Source of the DNA: Stutzerimonas stutzeri
GTDB taxonomy: Bacteria; Pseudomonadota; Gammaproteobacteria; Pseudomonadales; Pseudomonadaceae
Assembly (NCBI GenBank): GCA_002339675.1
Contig: DDKB01000008.1
Location: 496,001 to 560,000, forward strand
Length of the DNA stretch: 64,000 bases
Reading direction: 5' to 3'
In this document: positions 32,529 to 40,851 of the stretch, piece by piece
Layout of the letters: each line of letters opens with the position of its first letter
How positions within the stretch are numbered: the stretch's first letter is position 1
Notes under the pieces: model-generated
What the model saw: only the letters and a program-made list of their open reading frames with translations
Database searches by the model: none
Told to the model about the DNA's origin: nothing
Translations under genes and position numbers: made by a program

Positions 32529-33364
32529 GCGACGCCAAGATCCGCATTCAGCAGGTGGGCAAGACTTTCGTCAGCGAGAAGCGTGAGGTCGAGGCGCTGA
32601 AGGCTGTCAGCCTGGATATCCAGGCAAACGAATTCATCACCTTTGTCGGCGCATCGGGCTGCGGCAAGTCCACCCTGCTGCGCATCATCGCCGGGCTGGA
32701 AACACTCAGCCGTGGCGAAATCCTGCTCGATGGCAGGCCGGTGGACGGCCCTGGAGTCGACCGCGCCATGGTGTTCCAGCACTACAGCCTCTACCCCTGG
32801 CTGACAGTCATGAAAAACATCAAGTTCTGTCGTCAACTTAAGGTAATTTCTGACGCAGTGCGTGGCGATGGCGATGTGGAAACGGCGGCCGGGCGCGCCG
32901 ATGCGTTGCTCAGTTTGATGGGGCTGACCAACTTCGCCGAGGCCTTTCCCAGCCAGCTTTCCGGCGGCATGCAGCAGCGCGTAGCGATTGCCCGGGCGTT
33001 GATGCCCAAACCCGCGACTTTGTTGATGGACGAGCCTTTCGGCGCGCTGGATGCGCAGACCCGCGAGGTGATGCACGACCTGATCCGGCATGTTCACAGG
33101 CTGGAGAAGACCACCATTCTGTTCGTCACCCATGACGTCGAGGAAGCCATCTACCTGGGCGGCCGCGTAGTGTTGATGGCGCCGCGGCCGGGACGCATCG
33201 ATTCGATCTACGACGTCCCGCTGCCCGCACAGCGCCATCAGGACATGAAGCTCTCGCCTGAATTCACCGACCTCAAACGCGAGATCCTCGGGCGCATCCG
33301 CGAGACCTCCGGCATGCAGACCGATCTCGACCAGCTGGCGAAACTGACGGCCATCGCGGGTTGA
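32525..33364 (+). CDS. ABC transporter ATP-binding protein, operon 2
   Basis: A 279-residue ATPase. Walker A is GASGCGKST, Q-loop VFQHYSLYPW, signature LSGGMQQR, Walker B TLLMDEPFGALD, and the switch His is in LFVTHDVEEA. An insertion of about 15 residues after the Q-loop helix (around KVISDAVRGDGDVETAA) is longer than in most taurine-class ATPases. It overlaps the permease gene by four bases and is the last gene of the operon; the following gene runs the other way. Confidence 0.93.
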   Translation: MSDAKIRIQQVGKTFVSEKREVEALKAVSLDIQANEFITFVGASGCGKSTLLRIIAGLETLSRGEILLDGRPVDGPGVDRAMVFQHYSLYPWLTVMKNIKFCRQLKVISDAVRGDGDVETAAGRADALLSLMGLTNFAEAFPSQLSGGMQQRVAIARALMPKPATLLMDEPFGALDAQTREVMHDLIRHVHRLEKTTILFVTHDVEEAIYLGGRVVLMAPRPGRIDSIYDVPLPAQRHQDMKLSPEFTDLKREILGRIRETSGMQTDLDQLAKLTAIAG

Positions 33365-33464
33365 CGGAGATGGCAACCTGGGCGCTCCGGCGACGCTGCG
33401 AGCGCCCGGCCACCAACCGACGCATCGCCTCCTCACGCAAACGAGCCACCCACCCAGAACCAGT

Positions 33465-33502
33465 CCCCTCGCCCCTTTAGGGAGCGGGCTAGGGTGAGGG
33501 GG
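33465..33502. repeat. CCCTC/GAGGG palindromic intergenic repeat
   Basis: CCCCTCGCCCCTTTAGGGAG followed by GGGCTAGGGTGAGGGGG forms an imperfect hairpin between two convergent genes. It is the common CCCTCACCC...GGGTGAGGG intergenic repeat; a second copy is at 57281. It may also act as a bidirectional terminator. Confidence 0.6.
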
Positions 33503-33575
33503 CGGGGTTTCGCCAGGCATCGGCGTTCTTGGTCGCTACTCCAGCTAACGGGACCATCCGACTGGCCCGGGCCTC

Positions 33576-36500
33576 TCAGCGCGGCATCATCCGGACCCCG
33601 GACAATTCGGACAGCGGTCCCGGTCGGCCCAGGTGGTAACCCTGCACGTAATCGACGCCAATGCCCTGCAGGCATTCGAGGATGGCGGCCGACTCGACGA
33701 ATTCCGCGACAGTGCGCAACCCCATCTCATGGCCGATGTTGTTGATGGAGGCGACCATGGCCCGGGCAATGGGGTCCCGATCGATCTCGCGGATAAAGCT
33801 GCCATCGATCTTCAGGTAGTCCACCGGCAGCGTCTTCAGGTACCCAAAGGAGGACAGCCCGGACCCGAAGTCGTCCAGGGCAAAGCTGCAGCCCGCTGCC
33901 TTGAGCCGTTGCATGAAGGTCATGGCGCGGCTGAGGTTGGCGATCGCCGCGGTTTCGGTGATCTCGAAGCACAGGCAATTCGGCGGAATGCGGTGCCGCT
34001 CGATGGCCGTCAGGATGAAGTCGAGAAAGCTTTCCTCGCCAAGCGAGGTCGCCGACAGGTTGATCGAATAGTGTCCAAGCGTAATACCCGGCCTGCGGCT
34101 CAGATCCCCGACCCAGGCGAGGAAGTTGCCGACCACCCAGCGATCCACCGCAGGCGCCAGGTCATATCGCTCGGCGGCCGGCATGAAGGCGCCGGGCGGA
34201 ATGATGCTGCCGTCCTCGCCCTGCATGCGCACCAGCACCTCGTAACGCTGCAGCCCGTCGTCGCCTTCTGCACGCACAATCGGTTGCACGAACAGCCGCA
34301 GGTGGTCGCCATCCAACGCCTGGCGTAGTCGCTGGGTCCATTGCATCTCACCGCGCCGCGCCATTAACTGCTGATCGTCGGCCTGATAGACATGAACGCG
34401 GTTGCGGCCGCCGTCCTTGGCGGCATAGCAGGCGCTGTCGGCCGCGCTGAGCAGGGGCCCGAGTGAAGTGGCGTGCTCATCGATGGCAACCAGCCCGATG
34501 CTGGCACCGACCGCGAACGCCTTGCCGTCCCAGTTGAAGCGGAACTCGTCGACGCTGTGACGAATGCCCTCGGCAATCACGACCGCCTGCTGCAATGGGC
34601 AGTCCATGAACACCATGCCGAATTCGTCGCCGCCCAACCGCGCCAGCAGGTCGCTGCCGCGCACCCGGCCGCGCAGCAACTGGCCGAGCTGGCGCAGCAG
34701 CTCGTCTCCGGCGGCGTGTCCGCAGGTATCGTTGACGACCTTGAACTGATCCAGGTCCATGTAGCAGAGGATGTGCTCGCCGCGGGTGTTTTCCTGCAGC
34801 AGCCCTTCGAGGCGACGCTCGAACGCCGAGCGATTGACCAGTCCGGTCAGGTTGTCGTGGTTGGCCTGAAAGGTCAGTTTGCGCGCCAGCTGATGGGTCA
34901 CACTGACGTCACGGAAGGTCAGCACCGTGCCGATGATCTGCCCCTCGGCGTCGCGGATGGGCGCTACCGCGTCCTGCACGGCCAGCTGCGAACCGTCCGG
35001 GCGCTGCAGCAGTGCAGGCGCCCGCTCGGTGCGCTCCTGTCGATCGCTGCGCCGGCGCATCCCGGTGGCGGCGGCATTGGCCAGCGGCGCGCCGGTGGTT
35101 TCGTCATACAGTCGGTAGACCTCTTCGAGCAGCAGCCCCTGCGCCGCGTTCTGCGTCCAGCCGGTCAGCCGCTCGGCGCTCGGGTTGAGGTAGCGCACAT
35201 GGCCGCTCCGGTCGGTGGTGATGACGCCATCGCCAATCGAGGCCAGCGTGACCTGGGCCAGCATCTTTTCGGCGAACAGCTGCTCTTCCATCTGCCGCCG
35301 CTCGGTGATGTCGCGCAGCATGCAGACAAAGGTTCCCTGCGCATTGTTACCGGGACTGGCCGTCAGTTCAGCGGGAAACACCAGCCCGTCGCCCCCGCGC
35401 AGCAGGGTCTCGGTCTTCAACTCCCCGCCTGCGTGCGGGAGCAAAGCCGTGCCACCGTCCACGATGAAGCGTTGCAGCGGTTGTCCGACGATCAGTTCGG
35501 CAGGCAGACCGAACAGCCGCTCGGCGCCCGGGTTGCAGCTGGTCAGGATGCCGTCGCCGCCGCAGGTGACAATGCCGTCTCGTATGTCGCGCACGATGCT
35601 TTGCGTCTTAGCCACAGCCTGGCGCAAGGCGCGAATGACCTGATTGTATTGCTCGGCGATCTGGCCCACTTCGGTGAATGGCTCGACCTCGACCTCGCGC
35701 TCGAACTGGCCCTGGCGCTGGTGTTCGGCCATGGCGTCGAGCAGCTCGATCAGTTCGGTCCGCGCGCCATGCTCGCTGACGTTCAGGCCCACCCGCTCGT
35801 CTTCGGGATCGACCCGCATGGGGTACACACGATCGATAAGGCGCAGCAGCAAGTAGGTCAGGCCGAACGCCCAGACCGCACAAACCAGCACACCTTCGAG
35901 CTGAACCATCAGCTGGTCGCTCCGACTGAGCCCGGTGCCGAGCAGCGCCGGCTCTCCAAACAACGCCACCGCGAGGGTGCCCCAGAGGCCCGCCGCCAGG
36001 TGCACCGGCACGGCGCCCACGGCATCGTCGATGGCGCAGCGCACCAACAGACGGTCGGTCAGCCACATCACCAGACCGCCGCCGGCGCCGATCACCAGGG
36101 AATCGGCGATCGACACGGCGTGGGCGCTGGCGGTAATGGCCACCAGCCCGGCCAGCATGCCGTTGAGCAGCGCGGCCGGGTCGACATGGCCGTAGCGCCA
36201 GGCCGATAGCGCCATGGTGGTGGCGATGCCGGTCATGCCCGCGGCCAGGGTGTTGACGATAATGCCCGGCACGCGGCCATCGAAACTCAGGGTGCTGCCG
36301 CCATTGAACCCGAACCATCCGAACATCAGCAGCAGGCTGCCGAGCATCGCCAAGGGCAAATTGGAGCCGGGAATACTCTGGCGCAGCCATTTGCTGTCGA
36401 AGCGACCGGTGCGCGGGCCGATCACCATGATCGTGGCTAGGGCAATCCAACCGCCCACGCCGTGCACCACGGTGGAGCCGGCGAAATCGACGAACCCCTG

Positions 36501-36959
36501 CTGCGCGAGCCAGCCCTGCCCCTCGCGCAGCGCACCGCCCCAAGCCCAGTGGCCGAACAGCGGATAGATGAGCCCCGCGGCCAGCGCCGCGACGATGAGG
36601 TAGGCATTGAAGCGCATGCGCTCGGCAGCCGCGCCGGAGACAATCGTCGCGGCTGTGGTGCAAAACATCGCCTGGAACAGGAAGAAGGCCAGCGGCCAGC
36701 TCTCGTCGATAGCGAAATCCAGCATGAACAGACCCGAGCCCATCAGCCCGTCGTGGCTGGTGCCAAACATCAGCGCGAAGCCAAAGGACCAATACAACAG
36801 CAGGGCAATGCACAGGTCCGCCATGTTCTTGGTGGCAACATTGATCGCGTTCTTGCTGCGCGTCAGGCCAGCTTCCAGACAGAGGAAACCGATCTGCATG
36901 TTGAATACCAGGCCTGCGCAGAGCACTACCCACAGGATATCGATCGAGTCTTTCGGCAT
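33576..36959 (-). CDS. Ammonium transporter fused to PAS, GGDEF and EAL domains
   Basis: A 1127-residue membrane protein. Residues 1-400 are a complete Amt domain of about eleven helices, keeping both pore histidines (H166 in VVHGVGG, H320 in VPVHLAAGLWG). PAS domains follow (about 440-560 and 575-690). The GGDEF domain (about 700-860) has intact RLGGDEF and the inhibitory RxxD site (RGSD). The EAL domain (about 870-1115) has EVL in place of EAL, with NLS, EITET, DDFGSG and AEFVES intact. It therefore looks able both to make and break cyclic di-GMP. The likely role is linking external ammonium to c-di-GMP. A possible sigma-54 promoter lies upstream at 37053. Confidence 0.9.
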   Translation of the reverse strand: MPKDSIDILWVVLCAGLVFNMQIGFLCLEAGLTRSKNAINVATKNMADLCIALLLYWSFGFALMFGTSHDGLMGSGLFMLDFAIDESWPLAFFLFQAMFCTTAATIVSGAAAERMRFNAYLIVAALAAGLIYPLFGHWAWGGALREGQGWLAQQGFVDFAGSTVVHGVGGWIALATIMVIGPRTGRFDSKWLRQSIPGSNLPLAMLGSLLLMFGWFGFNGGSTLSFDGRVPGIIVNTLAAGMTGIATTMALSAWRYGHVDPAALLNGMLAGLVAITASAHAVSIADSLVIGAGGGLVMWLTDRLLVRCAIDDAVGAVPVHLAAGLWGTLAVALFGEPALLGTGLSRSDQLMVQLEGVLVCAVWAFGLTYLLLRLIDRVYPMRVDPEDERVGLNVSEHGARTELIELLDAMAEHQRQGQFEREVEVEPFTEVGQIAEQYNQVIRALRQAVAKTQSIVRDIRDGIVTCGGDGILTSCNPGAERLFGLPAELIVGQPLQRFIVDGGTALLPHAGGELKTETLLRGGDGLVFPAELTASPGNNAQGTFVCMLRDITERRQMEEQLFAEKMLAQVTLASIGDGVITTDRSGHVRYLNPSAERLTGWTQNAAQGLLLEEVYRLYDETTGAPLANAAATGMRRRSDRQERTERAPALLQRPDGSQLAVQDAVAPIRDAEGQIIGTVLTFRDVSVTHQLARKLTFQANHDNLTGLVNRSAFERRLEGLLQENTRGEHILCYMDLDQFKVVNDTCGHAAGDELLRQLGQLLRGRVRGSDLLARLGGDEFGMVFMDCPLQQAVVIAEGIRHSVDEFRFNWDGKAFAVGASIGLVAIDEHATSLGPLLSAADSACYAAKDGGRNRVHVYQADDQQLMARRGEMQWTQRLRQALDGDHLRLFVQPIVRAEGDDGLQRYEVLVRMQGEDGSIIPPGAFMPAAERYDLAPAVDRWVVGNFLAWVGDLSRRPGITLGHYSINLSATSLGEESFLDFILTAIERHRIPPNCLCFEITETAAIANLSRAMTFMQRLKAAGCSFALDDFGSGLSSFGYLKTLPVDYLKIDGSFIREIDRDPIARAMVASINNIGHEMGLRTVAEFVESAAILECLQGIGVDYVQGYHLGRPGPLSELSGVRMMPR

Positions 36960-37052
36960 AGGTGTCCCGCGCTGGGAAATTGGCCCGCCGAGGCGGAGGG
37001 AACGCCCAGGCGCCCCGCGGGGCTCAATGATGGCGTTTGGATACCTCGACTT

Positions 37053-37068
37053 AGCCAGAACCGTGCCA
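37053..37068 (-). promoter_or_regulatory. Possible sigma-54 promoter of the Amt-GGDEF-EAL gene
   Basis: On the minus strand, TGGCAC-GGTTC-TGGCT has a perfect -24 box, N5 spacing and a -12 box with one mismatch (GC kept). The predicted start is near 37042, about 80 bases ahead of the ATG. Ammonium transporter genes are classic NtrC/sigma-54 targets. Confidence 0.45.
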
Positions 37069-37139
37069 TCACCGCAGCGCTGCTGGCGGCAGCAGTGCCG
37101 GATAGCTCATACGGCGCAGCAGGCCGTGTCGTCGGCCGG

Positions 37140-38162
37140 TCAGGTCGCGAGTAGCTCAGCCATCGCCGCGAACACCTGCGCCATGGCCGAGGGGTTGCGC
37201 CCGGGCCCGCCGGCGCAGTGGCCCCAGTCGGAGTTCAAGACCCGCACCTGGGCATTGGGCATCAGCGAGGCTTCGTAGCAAGCGTCCTCGACGGTGAAAT
37301 AAAGGTCGCTGCTGCCGGGCATGCTGAGGGTCCGCGCCGTCACCCGGCCCAGCGCGTCCTCCAGGCTGGCGGCGCCGGGCAGCAGCGCCGGGTCGGCCGA
37401 TTGCCAGGTGTCGAGCACGCAGAGCAGGTCATTGGCATCCTGCTGCAGGTGGTCGTCCTCCCACCAGGCGAGCAGTGCGTCCAGCGACTCGAAACCCAGC
37501 TCACGCCAGGCTTCGCGGCGGTAGAACGCCTGCGAATAGGCCCAGCCGGCATACACCCGGCCGAAGGCCCGCAGGCCGCGCTCCGGTGCGGTTGTGTAAC
37601 GTCCGCCCTGCCAGGCCGGATCGACCTGCAGAGCCGCCTTCACACCTTCGAGGAAGACATAGTTGTGCGGCCAGCAGCGCGCGGTACAGCAGAACGGCAG
37701 GAGGCGTTGCACCCGGTCGGGGAACAGCATGCCCCAGTGCAACGCCTGCATCCCGCCCATGGACCAGCCGGTGACCAGCCGCAGCTGCCAGCGCGGTCCG
37801 AACAGCTGGTCGAGCAAGCGGTGCTGGGCGCGCACGTTGTCCGCCAGGCTGACCCGGGGAAAATCCGCGCCACCCTGCCCCTTGCCAGCCATGCTCGGCG
37901 AGCTGGACCAGCCGGCGCCGAACAGGTTGGTCAGTACCACGCAATAGTCGCCACTAACCAGCGGGCTGCCTGCACCAAGCAAGGGCAGGCTGCCCCAATG
38001 CGAACCACCGTAGTAGCTCGGAATCAGCACGATGTTGTCCTTGCAGACGTTGGGCGCACCGACCAATTGATAACAAATGCGCGCCTGGCGCAGCACCTGG
38101 CCGCTGTCGAGGGGAAAGTCGCCCAGCTGAAGAAATCTTTTTTCATTTTTCATTTCAATCAC
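37140..38162 (-). CDS. Alpha/beta hydrolase, homoserine-acetyltransferase (MetX)-like
   Basis: A 340-residue alpha/beta-hydrolase-fold protein. The nucleophile elbow GWSMGGMQAL is the MetX-type motif, with an early oxyanion-loop region VLIPSYYGGSHWG, LTNLFGAGWSSSPS, and the acid and His expected in SSDLYFT and SDWGHCAGGPG. It differs from real MetX in the acceptor-binding parts, so a hydrolase or acyltransferase for another substrate is likely. I chose GTG 38162 because GGAGAT lies six bases upstream; an ATG three codons later is an alternative. It is divergent from the type III glutamine synthetase gene with a 141-base shared control region. Confidence 0.82.
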   Translation of the reverse strand: MIEMKNEKRFLQLGDFPLDSGQVLRQARICYQLVGAPNVCKDNIVLIPSYYGGSHWGSLPLLGAGSPLVSGDYCVVLTNLFGAGWSSSPSMAGKGQGGADFPRVSLADNVRAQHRLLDQLFGPRWQLRLVTGWSMGGMQALHWGMLFPDRVQRLLPFCCTARCWPHNYVFLEGVKAALQVDPAWQGGRYTTAPERGLRAFGRVYAGWAYSQAFYRREAWRELGFESLDALLAWWEDDHLQQDANDLLCVLDTWQSADPALLPGAASLEDALGRVTARTLSMPGSSDLYFTVEDACYEASLMPNAQVRVLNSDWGHCAGGPGRNPSAMAQVFAAMAELLAT

Positions 38163-38220
38163 TTGCGGATCTCCAAAGGGTGATCAGGCGGCGCCTGGCG
38201 CGCGCCGGAAGCGGCTCTTC

Positions 38221-38240
38221 TATACACACTGGCATGTATA
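38221..38240. promoter_or_regulatory. TetR-type operator candidate in the divergent glnT control region
   Basis: TATACA-CACTGGCA-TGTATA is a perfect 6-bp inverted repeat of the TACA...TGTA type used by TetR/AcrR regulators. It lies between the divergent hydrolase and glutamine synthetase genes; a TetR gene is the third gene downstream. TGGCAT-GTATA-TTGGA (38231-38246) overlapping it resembles a sigma-54 promoter but lacks the C of the -12 GC. Confidence 0.45.
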
Positions 38241-38303
38241 TTGGATGAAGGATTCGTGCCACAGCGCATGACGCTGGCTCGAATTCAGCTTAGGACTTCC
38301 ACC

Positions 38304-39668
38304 ATGACGACCTTTCCGCTTCCCAAGATCGAAGAACTCAAACAAAGCCTGCAGGACAAGGGCGTCAAATACGCCATGGCCAGCTACGTGGATATGCACG
38401 GGGTAATCAAGGGCAAGTTCGTGCCACTGGCTCATCTGGGCCAGATGCTGCGCGGTTCCGAGCTGTACACCGGCGCGGCGCTGGACGGCGTACCGCAGCA
38501 GATCAGCGACAACGAAGTGGCCGCTATGCCCGACCCGGCCAGCGCCACCCAGTGCAGCTGGAACCGCAGCCTGGCCTGGTTTGCCAGCGACCTGTACCTG
38601 GATGGCAAGCCCTTCGACGCCTGCTCACGCGGCATTCTCAAGCGCCAGACCGAGGCAGCGGCCGAGATGGGCTACAGCTTCAACCTGGGCATCGAAACCG
38701 AATTCTTCCTCTACAAGGACACGCCGGACGGCGGTTTCGCCCCGCTCAGCGATCGCGACACCGCGGCCAAGCCCTGCTACGACCCGCGCCTGCTGATGGA
38801 CAACCTGCCGGTGATCGATGAGCTGGTCGAGGCCATGAACGAGATGGGCTGGGGCGTCTATTCCTTCGACCATGAAGACGCCAACGGCCAGTTCGAGACC
38901 GACTTCAAGTACGCCGACGCGCTCACCATGGCCGACCGTTTCGTGTTCTTCCGCATGATGGCCAACGAGATCGCCCGCAAGCACGGCGCCTTCGCCACCT
39001 TCATGCCCAAACCCTCGGCGCAACGCACCGGCAGCGGCGCGCACTACAACATGTCCCTGGCCGACCTGGCCTCGGGCAAGAACCTCTTCGAAGTGGACGG
39101 CGATGATCCCCACGGCTGCGGCGTCACCCCGCTCGCCTACCACTTCATCGCCGGCGTCCTGAAACACGCCAAAGCCATCTGCGCGGTGATCGCGCCCACT
39201 GTGAACAGCTACAAGCGCCTGATTCGCAAGGGCGCCATGTCAGGTTCGACCTGGGCGCCGGTGTTTGTCTGCTACGGCAACAACAACCGCACCAACATGC
39301 TGCGCATCCCGTCCCAGGGTGCGCGCGTGGAATGTCGCGCGGCGGACATCGGCTGCAACCCCTATCTCGGCGCCGCGATGATCCTCGCCGCCGGCCTGGA
39401 AGGCATCCGCGACACGCTCGAGCCGGGCCAGCCGCACCGCGAAAACATGTACGACTACAGCGAAAAAGACGTCGCGGACATGGGCATCGAGACCCTCCCG
39501 CGCACCTTGTCCGAAGCCATCGACGCCTTCGAGGCCGATCCGCTGTCGCGCCAGGTGTTCGGCGACGCCATGTACCAGGCCTTCGTCGACTACAAGCGCG
39601 ACGAGTGGAATGCCTACCACACCCATGTTTCCGACTGGGAAATTCAGCGCTACCTGAAATTCTTCTGA
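38304..39668 (+). CDS. glnT: Type III glutamine synthetase (GlnT-type)
   Basis: A 454-residue glutamine-synthetase-fold ligase. The GS signatures are EHDE-class metal residues in NLGIETEFFLY and FDHEDANGQFETDF, the His/Gly stretch TGSGAHYNMSL and GNNNRTNMLRIP with VECRAADIGCNPYL. This subgroup (annotated type III glutamate-ammonia ligase) often neighbours urea/guanidine carboxylase clusters; some relatives ligate amines other than ammonia. The ATG at 38304 opens MTTFPLPKIEELK. The frame continues 21 codons upstream with no ribosome site. It is 22 bases ahead of the binding-protein gene, an apparent operon. Confidence 0.88.
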   Translation: MTTFPLPKIEELKQSLQDKGVKYAMASYVDMHGVIKGKFVPLAHLGQMLRGSELYTGAALDGVPQQISDNEVAAMPDPASATQCSWNRSLAWFASDLYLDGKPFDACSRGILKRQTEAAAEMGYSFNLGIETEFFLYKDTPDGGFAPLSDRDTAAKPCYDPRLLMDNLPVIDELVEAMNEMGWGVYSFDHEDANGQFETDFKYADALTMADRFVFFRMMANEIARKHGAFATFMPKPSAQRTGSGAHYNMSLADLASGKNLFEVDGDDPHGCGVTPLAYHFIAGVLKHAKAICAVIAPTVNSYKRLIRKGAMSGSTWAPVFVCYGNNNRTNMLRIPSQGARVECRAADIGCNPYLGAAMILAAGLEGIRDTLEPGQPHRENMYDYSEKDVADMGIETLPRTLSEAIDAFEADPLSRQVFGDAMYQAFVDYKRDEWNAYHTHVSDWEIQRYLKFF

Positions 39669-39690
39669 CTCGACGAAAAGGAGATTCACC

Positions 39691-40764
39691 ATGCAAGCCA
39701 ACACCTTCAAGCGAGCGCTCTGTGCCGGCGCTGTGATCTTTGCTGCCCTTTCGCCCTTCGCCGCTCAGGCCGAGGAGAAGAAGAGCTTCGACATCGCCTG
39801 GACCATCTACGCCGGCTGGATGCCGTGGCAGTACGCCGATGAGTCGGGAATCATGAAGAAGTGGGCCGACAAGTACGGGATCGAGGTGAAGATCACCCAG
39901 GTCAACGACTACGTCGAATCCATCAACCAGTACACCGCCGGGCAGTTCGACGGCGTGGTCGCCACCAGCATGGATGCGCTGTCGATCCCGGCGGCCGGCG
40001 GCGTCGACACCACCGCGCTGATCGTCGGCGACTACTCCAACGGCAACGACGGTCTGGTGATGAAGGACAGCGGCGACCTCAAGAGCCTCAAGGGTCAACA
40101 GATCCACCTCGTCGAATTGTCCGTGTCCCACTATCTGCTGGCGCAGGCGCTGGACAGCGTCGGCATGAGCGAGCGCGACGTGCAGGTGGTCAACACCTCG
40201 GATGCCGACCTGGTCGCCGCCTTTGGCACCGACCAGGTGCGCAACGTGGTGACCTGGAACCCGCTGCTCGATCAGGTCGCCGCCGCCCCGGGTGCGCATG
40301 AGGTCTTCGATTCCAGCCAGATCCCCGGCCACATCAAGGACCTGACCATCGTCAACAACCAGACCCTGGCCGACAACCCGGCCTTCGGCAAGGCCGTGGT
40401 GGGCGCCTGGTACGAGGTGATGGGCATCCTGCAGAGCGACACCGAGGAAGGCGCCAAGGCGCGTGCGGCCCTTGGCCAGGCGTCTGGCACCGACCAGGCG
40501 GGCTATGAAAGCCAGCTCAAGGGCATGAAGATGTTCTGGACGCCGGCCGATTCGCTGGCCTTCATCAACAGCGACGAGGCCTACCAGGCGATGGACAGCG
40601 TTCGCCAGTTCTCCTTCGATCACGGGTTGCTAGGCGACGGCGCCGATTCGGTGGACTTCATCGGCATCGCCATGCCGGGCGACAAGTTGCTCGGTGCCGA
40701 GGGCAACGTCAAACTGCGCTTCGACACCACCTACATGCAGATGGCCGCGGACGGAAAGCTCTAA
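39691..40764 (+). CDS. Orphan ABC substrate-binding protein of the urea/guanidine-carboxylase type
   Basis: A 357-residue periplasmic binding protein with a signal peptide ending FAAQAEE. The mature start FDIAWTIYAGWMPWQYADES is the signature of the putative urea-ABC binding proteins that normally head guanidine/urea carboxylase operons. STDADL-type ligand-lobe residues and VRNVVTWNPLLDQV follow. AAAGGAG is eight bases ahead of the ATG. There is no permease or ATPase next to it, whereas operon 1 has permease and ATPase but no binding protein. I infer that they form one transporter, split by rearrangement. A strong hairpin follows. Confidence 0.85.
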   Translation: MQANTFKRALCAGAVIFAALSPFAAQAEEKKSFDIAWTIYAGWMPWQYADESGIMKKWADKYGIEVKITQVNDYVESINQYTAGQFDGVVATSMDALSIPAAGGVDTTALIVGDYSNGNDGLVMKDSGDLKSLKGQQIHLVELSVSHYLLAQALDSVGMSERDVQVVNTSDADLVAAFGTDQVRNVVTWNPLLDQVAAAPGAHEVFDSSQIPGHIKDLTIVNNQTLADNPAFGKAVVGAWYEVMGILQSDTEEGAKARAALGQASGTDQAGYESQLKGMKMFWTPADSLAFINSDEAYQAMDSVRQFSFDHGLLGDGADSVDFIGIAMPGDKLLGAEGNVKLRFDTTYMQMAADGKL

Positions 40765-40780
40765 AAAACTTCCGTCTCCT

Positions 40781-40818
40781 GACCTCCAGCTTCCATCCCG
40801 AACGGGAAGCTGGAGGTC
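40781..40818 (+). terminator. Strong hairpin after the orphan binding protein
   Basis: A perfect 14-bp stem (GACCTCCAGCTTCC / GGAAGCTGGAGGTC) with a ten-base loop begins 17 bases after the stop. No T run follows, and a TetR gene in the same direction starts 34 bases later. It may attenuate read-through or protect the upstream mRNA. Confidence 0.65.
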
Positions 40819-40851
40819 GCTCGCCCTTCCCACTCGCCAACGATCACGCCC

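Noticed and set aside
31635..33364. Operon 2 transporter as a taurine/sulfonate system
   Set aside because: The family is shared, but the guanidine riboswitch, the creatininase and absence of sulfonate oxygenases argue for a guanidino substrate.
34473..36209. A 578-codon open frame on the plus strand
   Set aside because: It is an antisense shadow of the Amt-GGDEF-EAL gene.
37140..38162. Calling this gene metX
   Set aside because: It keeps the nucleophile elbow but not a convincing homoserine-binding set, and lacks metW next to it as in Pseudomonas.
39145..40623. A 492-codon minus-strand frame opposite glnT and the binding protein
   Set aside because: It has no domain, biased composition, and lies opposite two clear genes.
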